From the NCBI GenBank assembly GCA_947253735.1, contig CAMYAU010000065.1, forward strand, positions 1 through 9,203: a stretch of 9,203 nt of DNA. Direction: 5' to 3'. The notes under the pieces were generated by a model. It was not told the origin of the DNA and did not search any database. It saw only the letters and a list, made by a program, of their open reading frames with translations. Every line of letters starts with the position of its first letter. Within the stretch, counting starts at the first letter, position 1. This DNA comes from an uncultured Varibaculum sp. (GTDB lineage: Bacteria; Actinomycetota; Actinomycetes; Actinomycetales; Actinomycetaceae). Below are positions 5,378-9,203 of the stretch, one piece after another. A program made the position numbers and the translations under genes.

Positions 5378-5568
5378 TCCGCTCCCCTTTCTGCGTTCCT
5401 GATTATTGCCTTAGCCAGCAGCTCATTTACTTCCCGGTGCCGAGGAATAACGCTTGTCCATTTCCCGATACTGACGCGCGTATGATTTCCTCCTTCGCTA
5501 GCAACTAGCTCTAGCCCCTTTGTTTTGGCTATTTTGTCTAATCGCTTGAGTAAATCCCTGCGCTTCAT
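5374..5568 (-). CDS. hicA: HicA-family mRNA interferase toxin
   Basis: A 64-aa toxin of the double-stranded-RNA-binding-like HicA fold that cleaves mRNA. Visible hallmarks are the N-terminal KRRDLLKRLDKIAKTKG helix, the GGNHT block with the catalytic-type histidine (29), and the VIPRHREVNELLAKAIIRNA tail, where HicA proteins carry a P-x-H-x-E motif. The ATG at 5568 is chosen because a good promoter ends 6 nt upstream, giving a leaderless message. An open frame reaching back to 5616 would run through that promoter and adds 16 residues unlike the family. It lies upstream of hicB, the usual hicAB order. Confidence 0.85.
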   Translation of the reverse strand: MKRRDLLKRLDKIAKTKGLELVASEGGNHTRVSIGKWTSVIPRHREVNELLAKAIIRNAERGAE

Positions 5569-5574
5569 AGTTAT

Positions 5575-5603
5575 AGTATATGGGTGTAAACAACAATCGT
5601 AAA
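5575..5603 (-). promoter_or_regulatory. Promoter of hicA-hicB
   Basis: On the minus strand a -35-like TTTACG (5603-5598), a 17-nt spacer and a -10 TATACT (5580-5575). The -10 ends 6 nt before the hicA ATG, so transcription should begin at or next to the start codon. Confidence 0.65.
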
Positions 5604-5611
5604 CCCCTATA
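5577..5611. promoter_or_regulatory. Inverted repeat over the hicAB promoter, candidate HicB operator
   Basis: TATATGGGT (5577-5585) and ACCCCTATA (5603-5611) are complementary at 8 of 9 positions with a 17-bp spacer, covering both promoter hexamers. Two direct GTTTAC copies occur on the minus strand between the -35 and -10. Binding by the HicB helix-turn-helix here would give autoregulation. Confidence 0.5.
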
Positions 5612-5643
5612 CACAAAAGCAGTTTTACGGTATATTGACCAAT

Positions 5644-5684
5644 TTGGCAATATGGATTGCAGCAGGTGAAGCAATACTTGCCAA
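5644..5684 (-). terminator. Hairpin downstream of the aminotransferase gene
   Basis: TTGGCAA (5644-5650) pairs with TTGCCAA (5678-5684), and inside it ATTGC (5656-5660) pairs with GCAAT (5671-5675). It lies 22 nt after the aminotransferase stop and before the hicAB promoter. No clear U-run follows. Confidence 0.45.
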
Positions 5685-5705
5685 TAACTTCTCGAACAAA
5701 ATCTC

Positions 5706-6860
5706 CTAGCTCAAAGCAGTTACGGTACGCAACACTTTGGCGGCATTTTCGCGGAAAGAGTCCGGCTCTAAAAGCAGCGACAGGCTAATAGTGCCATTAA
5801 AGGGCAAGTCAAAAAAATAGCCGGGCTGGCAATAAATCCCACAGTCGTTTAAGAGTTTTTCCACCAGCTCGTCCTCGTCGATATGGAGGGGAAAACGCAG
5901 CAGCACGTTCCAGCCTCCTTGCGGGTGCATCACCGTAACTGGGCTGGCCGGATCCTTCTCTACTAAACCTTGCAACGTGGCCAGGTTGGCGGCGCAGCGC
6001 CCGCGAGTTTGCGCCAACTGCTGCGGGATTTTCTCCAAGAAACCAGGGAGTTTTGCCGCCAAAATATCACTAAAGGGCAAGAACGCATCCGCGATGATAT
6101 CTAAACGGGCTTTCGCCTCCTCCACTATCTCCTCCGGTCCCGATACCTCCAGCCAAGCAATCTTCGCCCCAGGCGCGCATAGATTCTTCGATAACCCGTC
6201 GAGGGCGAAAGTGAGGATTTCGGGGCAACCGGCTAGACGGGCTCGAGATTCCGGAGCCGCAGGAAAGGAGAAGCCATAAAACACTTCATCGGCTATCAGG
6301 GGCAGATTATTTGCGACGCAGTATTTTTGTACCCTCTCTCGCTCTCCCCTATCTAGATAGGCGCCGGTGGGGTTACTCGGATTGATGACTACCAAGGCAC
6401 GCGGACGCGCGGCCCCATTGACGGCTGGCAGCGAGAGCGGATCCAGTTCCCATTTTCGTCCTAGCCAAGCAAAACTATAGGATGCCACCTGCACATTTTC
6501 TAAGTTAGCTAAGACCTCTATCAGCGGATATCCCGGGGTCGGTGCCAGCACTGCCTCCCCAGGATCACACAGCAGTTTCATCAGCCAGGAGTAGCCCTGG
6601 GAAGTAGAGCTCAGCAGATAAAGGTTATCGGGGTTGACACTACGTCCATCCCTCTGAGACAGGAATTCGGCGAGGGCGCAGCGGGCATAGCGGGGTCCGC
6701 GCGGATCTGCCTGGTAGGGGATGTCTGCTTCCCCCAGGCCATGCCGGGTGGGATTTGAGTCAGAGATATTTACCAGTTTCTGTCCCTGGGCGCGCCGTTT
6801 CGCAGCCGCCAAGGTGATGGCGTTGGGCTGTGAAAGGTTAACTCGCTGTGAAAAATGCAT
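5706..6860 (-). CDS. PLP-dependent class I/II aminotransferase
   Basis: A 384-aa cytoplasmic enzyme of fold type I. It has the family signatures in order: SNPTRHGL (35-42), STSQGYSWL (85-93), PGYPL (109-113), NPSNPTG with the cofactor-contacting asparagine (160-166), ADEVFYGF with the pyridine-binding aspartate (D191), and the Schiff-base lysine K225 in DGLSKNLCAPGAKIAW. Near the C-terminus, where many members have an arginine for the substrate carboxylate (R-hydrophobic-S), this protein reads TISLSLL, with serine at 359. That may reflect a subfamily or an unusual substrate, so no specific amino acid can be assigned. The start is ATG at 6860 with AGGAG only 2 nt before it, an unusually tight spacing. 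A copy of its 3' end survives at 4953-5001. Confidence 0.9.
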   Translation of the reverse strand: MHFSQRVNLSQPNAITLAAAKRRAQGQKLVNISDSNPTRHGLGEADIPYQADPRGPRYARCALAEFLSQRDGRSVNPDNLYLLSSTSQGYSWLMKLLCDPGEAVLAPTPGYPLIEVLANLENVQVASYSFAWLGRKWELDPLSLPAVNGAARPRALVVINPSNPTGAYLDRGERERVQKYCVANNLPLIADEVFYGFSFPAAPESRARLAGCPEILTFALDGLSKNLCAPGAKIAWLEVSGPEEIVEEAKARLDIIADAFLPFSDILAAKLPGFLEKIPQQLAQTRGRCAANLATLQGLVEKDPASPVTVMHPQGGWNVLLRFPLHIDEDELVEKLLNDCGIYCQPGYFFDLPFNGTISLSLLLEPDSFRENAAKVLRTVTALS

Positions 6861-6879
6861 CGCTCCTACTCTATGACGG

Positions 6880-7035
6880 TCAGCTACTCCCCCGCATCGC
6901 CGCTAACGAATCCTTGTTTTCCACCCCGGGGAATATGAGAACTGCCGGGGAGGGCACATCCTGGAACCACAGTTCAGCTTGTAGGAGATTATCTATCTCG
7001 ATGGCGATTTCACTGGTCTTAATGGTATCTACTAA
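6880..7035 (-). pseudogene. Start-less open frame, possible 3' remnant of a gene
   Basis: This minus-strand frame encodes about 51 residues with protein-like composition (for example VDTIKTSEIAIEID and VLIFPGVENKDSL) and ends in TGA 19 nt before the aminotransferase ATG. It has no ATG, GTG or TTG near its beginning, and a TAG precedes it directly. It could be the C-terminal remnant of a gene once co-transcribed with the aminotransferase, or chance. The rest of this 385-nt gap (7036-7179) holds nothing I can identify. Confidence 0.35.
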
Positions 7036-7179
7036 CTACTAGCGGCAAAAGTTGAAAACCGGTTACCTCTGCAACTAGTTATTTCGAAAACTCCCTCCCC
7101 GCTTCAAATCCGGTTGGCTCCTTTGGGACATGCACTCTAGAAAGCCCTTGTGAGTGGAGCCGAAAATAGATAGACAAAG

Positions 7180-7217
7180 CCGCTGCCGGCAGGTTCATCC
7201 AAACCTGCCGACAGCGG
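7180..7217 (-). terminator. Strong stem-loop terminator of the carbohydrate operon
   Basis: CCGCTG-c-CGGCAGGTT (7180-7195) pairs with AACCTGCCG-a-CAGCGG (7202-7217): 15 of 16 pairs around a 6-nt loop, 28 nt after the aldolase stop. On the minus strand a T-rich stretch (CTTTGTCTATCTATTTT) follows. The stem is symmetrical, but the T-rich tail is best on the minus strand. Confidence 0.85.
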
Positions 7218-7245
7218 ACAGTCTGCTTAGTTTTAAACAGCTTTA

Positions 7246-7893
7246 CTATTTCTTGCGGGGTTGCACCCCGTAACTGGACATGGCTCCCAGCGCATCATTC
7301 ATCTGCTCCGGGCTGAGTAGCTTGATCGGAACTCCGGTGGCCATCGCACGCAATTGAATTTCGCAGATATATTCCAACACTGGCAGCAGATTAACTGCTT
7401 TTTTAACAGTTTCCCCGATCGTGATTGCACCGTGATTGGACATTAAGGCCCCTTTGCGACCCTGAAGTGCCGCAGTTACATTCTCTGCCAGCTCCGGGGT
7501 ACCGAATTCTGCATAGGGCGCGACTCTAATTACTCCCCCGAACATTGCCGAATAGTAATGCGAGGGAGGAATCTCCTCCACTATTAGCGACAGCGCAGTA
7601 GAGGCGGGGGCATGATTATGGGTTATCGCCTGCGCATCGGTGGAGTGGTAAACACTAAGATGTAAAGGCAATTCGGTAGAGGGGTTCAAGTCCCCATCAA
7701 CACGCTCATTTTCTAGGTTGTAAACCACTACATCTTCTGCAGTCATAGATTCATAAGGCACACCCGAGGGGGATATTGCCACTAAATCACCTTTGCGAAT
7801 CGAAACGTTTCCGGCAGTGGAAACAATCAATTTTTCCCGCTGCATTAATAAGCAGGTGTCAACAATTTCTTGACGTTCTTTTTCCATTAACAT
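7246..7893 (-). CDS. Class II aldolase/adducin family protein (sugar-phosphate aldolase or 4-epimerase)
   Basis: A 215-aa zinc enzyme related to L-fuculose-1-phosphate aldolase and L-ribulose-5-phosphate 4-epimerase. It shows the phosphate-binding GNVS (28-31) and SPSG (41-44), the catalytic-type glutamate in STELPLH (E74), zinc ligands HNH (H92, H94) and the third histidine in SNHG (H154). The family either cleaves a phosphorylated ketose or ketonate into DHAP and an aldehyde, or inverts C4. Which of these applies cannot be read here. The start at ATG 7893 has TAGGAG 9 nt upstream; an ATG two codons later is less well placed. It is the last gene of the operon, 18 nt after the dehydrogenase and followed by a strong terminator. 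The kinase upstream supports a phosphorylated substrate. Confidence 0.9.
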   Translation of the reverse strand: MLMEKERQEIVDTCLLMQREKLIVSTAGNVSIRKGDLVAISPSGVPYESMTAEDVVVYNLENERVDGDLNPSTELPLHLSVYHSTDAQAITHNHAPASTALSLIVEEIPPSHYYSAMFGGVIRVAPYAEFGTPELAENVTAALQGRKGALMSNHGAITIGETVKKAVNLLPVLEYICEIQLRAMATGVPIKLLSPEQMNDALGAMSSYGVQPRKK

Positions 7894-7911
7894 TTTTCTA
7901 AACTCCTACGA

Positions 7912-8949
7912 CTATTTCTTTTGCGTTAAAACTTCGGGATTGGACAAATGCAGCGGTGCTTTTTGTTCACTGAATCTGACAATATCTTCGGTTCCGATCC
8001 GGGCAGCCAAGCGGGCTGAATCTTGCGAAGCTCCTCCCAAGTGGGGAGTGAGAGTTACCCGCTCAGTTTTCAACAACCGATGATCCAGCGGTAACGGCTC
8101 TAGCGGAAGCGCGTCGAAAGCAGCCGCATAGAGACGCTTGCTGTCCAGGGCATCGCAAACTGCATCATAATCGACCAGCGATCCCCGAGCACAGTTGACT
8201 AGTATCCCTCCTTCTGGCATCAGTGCCAGCATTTTCGCATCCACCATATGGTGATTATCAGCTGTAGCCCGCGCATGTATAGATACAATGTTGCTCACTT
8301 CAAATAGCTGAGCAAGTGAATCAACAAATACTAGTTCTTTAGGGGCATTGCTGGTATCTGCCCAGGGATCATAAACCACGATTTTGGCGCCAGTAGCCAA
8401 AAGGGTTTTAGCTACCAGTTTTCCGACCGCTCCATAACCGACCAGTCCCACCGTAGAACAGGCTAATTCTGGCCCAACATTGTCAAACTTGTAATAATCA
8501 GATCGCCATTTACCATCGATTATTTCCAGGTGCCGCTGGGGAATCTGCCGCAAAGCCGCATAAATCATCCCCACGGTATGTTCGCTGGTCGCGATAGCAT
8601 TTCTCCCCGGAGTGTTGGACACCATGACCCCATTGCGGGTAGCAGCTTCGATGTTGACATTTACCGGTCCGCCGCGACAAATCGTGATTAGTTTTAGATC
8701 CGGGCTGGCAGAAATTACTTTTTCGGTAAAAGGAAAGGTATGTGAAAAAGCTACTTCGCAACCTTTTAAGGCCGCAATAAGCTCATCCTCATCTCCCAAA
8801 GCCTCTTTTACCTCTGCCACATCCCGATAGGGAGGCACTGGCCAAGAAGAAGAAATCTTGGCTATCTGGGCCTGCGGTATTTTCTGCGTGAGGGCTTCCT
8901 CTAAAACTTCATTGGTGACAAATCGGTCACCTGCTAAAAGAATTTTCAT
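7912..8949 (-). CDS. D-isomer-specific 2-hydroxyacid dehydrogenase
   Basis: A 345-aa NAD(P)-dependent oxidoreductase of the phosphoglycerate/glyoxylate/hydroxypyruvate dehydrogenase superfamily. The Rossmann motif is GLVGYGAVG (168-176), with the aspartate D194 at the end of the second strand favouring NAD. The catalytic triad is R255 (NCARGSLVD), E284 (LPLEPLP) and H303 (TPHLGG). Length matches a single catalytic unit without the ACT domain of biosynthetic SerA. Ribosome binding site GAGAGG lies 5 nt before the ATG. It sits 24 nt after the kinase and 18 nt before the aldolase, so it is one operon. In this context it probably reduces or oxidises an acid-sugar or short 2-keto acid intermediate rather than making serine. 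Confidence 0.9.
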   Translation of the reverse strand: MKILLAGDRFVTNEVLEEALTQKIPQAQIAKISSSWPVPPYRDVAEVKEALGDEDELIAALKGCEVAFSHTFPFTEKVISASPDLKLITICRGGPVNVNIEAATRNGVMVSNTPGRNAIATSEHTVGMIYAALRQIPQRHLEIIDGKWRSDYYKFDNVGPELACSTVGLVGYGAVGKLVAKTLLATGAKIVVYDPWADTSNAPKELVFVDSLAQLFEVSNIVSIHARATADNHHMVDAKMLALMPEGGILVNCARGSLVDYDAVCDALDSKRLYAAAFDALPLEPLPLDHRLLKTERVTLTPHLGGASQDSARLAARIGTEDIVRFSEQKAPLHLSNPEVLTQKK

Positions 8950-8973
8950 TATTTCCTCTCAAAATTTGGTCTA

Positions 8974-9203
8974 CTAGTTCTTTTCATTACTTAGAGAACG
9001 CAGTACGCGAAGCTGTTTCCACACTGATTGGGAAGCATCCCGGGTTTCTTTAAACACTTCATGAATTTTCGCGTACTTTGCCTGTTCACTAGTATCTGTT
9101 TCGAAAGTTTCCATCTGAGTCCCTAGAGCTTTCCCTGCCTGCTCGACAGAGTCAAAGCGACCCGCGGAAACCAGCGCCAAGACTGCCGCCCCTCGTGCGC
9201 CCG
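8974..9203 (-). CDS. FGGY-family carbohydrate kinase, C-terminal part (cut by window edge)
   Basis: Only the last 75 residues are present; full FGGY kinases have about 500. The frame enters the window at GARGAAVLA, the glycine/alanine-rich block of the C-terminal ATPase lobe of ribulokinase- and xylulokinase-like enzymes. It is followed by AGRFDSVEQAGKAL and the helical tail ending in SNEKN, as in that family. The frame is open to the window edge, so a TTG at 9180 is not the start. As the upstream member of the operon it likely phosphorylates the sugar or polyol that the aldolase-family enzyme then uses. Confidence 0.8.
   Translation of the reverse strand, partial: GARGAAVLALVSAGRFDSVEQAGKALGTQMETFETDTSEQAKYAKIHEVFKETRDASQSVWKQLRVLRSLSNEKN

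Noticed and set aside
5569..5616. Longer HicA start adding 16 residues
   Set aside because: The extension covers the promoter hexamers and operator repeat and is not like HicA N-termini.
6848..7042. 64-codon plus-strand frame overlapping the aminotransferase start
   Set aside because: No ribosome binding site, overlaps a real gene start, and the residue pattern is less protein-like than the opposite strand.
1..9203. CRISPR array or insertion sequence
   Set aside because: No regularly spaced direct repeats, and no transposase frame or terminal inverted repeats were seen.

Overview
The window looks like a chromosomal segment of a moderate-GC actinobacterium, possibly an Actinomycetaceae-type organism. 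This is an inference from gene style, several genes that appear to start without a leader, and mixed ATG/GTG starts; no marker gene fixes the taxon. Almost everything is on the minus strand. The exceptions are a TetR-family regulator and one small unknown gene. LEFT REGION (1-1843): the most distinctive content is a retron. A 409-aa retron-type reverse transcriptase (190-1419, minus) is preceded by a structured non-coding segment (1397-1584). Its two ends are complementary: 14 bp are perfect, extending to 18 bp with one G-U. This is the a1/a2 arrangement of an msr-msd RNA. The a2 arm lies inside the first codons of the RT gene. Beyond the 3' end of the RT are a GC-rich hairpin (46-93) and an orphan 23-nt fragment matching the 3' end of tmRNA (ssrA) (16-38), the kind of scar left by integration into ssrA. 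No retron effector gene is seen in the window. MIDDLE REGION (1844-4420): an ABC-2 type exporter (permease plus ATPase, overlapping by 4 bp) is divergent from a TetR/AcrR regulator. A perfect 10-3-10 palindrome sits between the two promoters, a textbook self- and neighbour-repressing layout. SCAR REGION (4421-5705): a functional-looking hicA-hicB toxin-antitoxin pair has its own promoter with an inverted repeat. To its left lie a decayed partial copy of hicB and a decayed copy of the last ~49 bp of the downstream aminotransferase gene. They are in the same order as in the intact copies, so this looks like an old tandem duplication of hicB-hicA-aminotransferase 3' end. A 78-codon gene of unknown function lies between the two remnants on the opposite strand. 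RIGHT REGION (5706-9203): a PLP-dependent class I/II aminotransferase is preceded by a start-less open frame that may be a gene remnant. Then, after a strong bidirectional-looking terminator, comes the 3' part of a carbohydrate operon read right to left: the C-terminus of an FGGY-family sugar kinase (cut by the window edge), a D-isomer-specific 2-hydroxyacid dehydrogenase, and a class II (zinc) aldolase/epimerase. The likely logic is that a sugar or polyol derivative is phosphorylated by the kinase, cleaved or epimerised by the aldolase-family enzyme, and a 2-keto or 2-hydroxy acid intermediate is handled by the dehydrogenase. The exact substrate cannot be read from the sequence.
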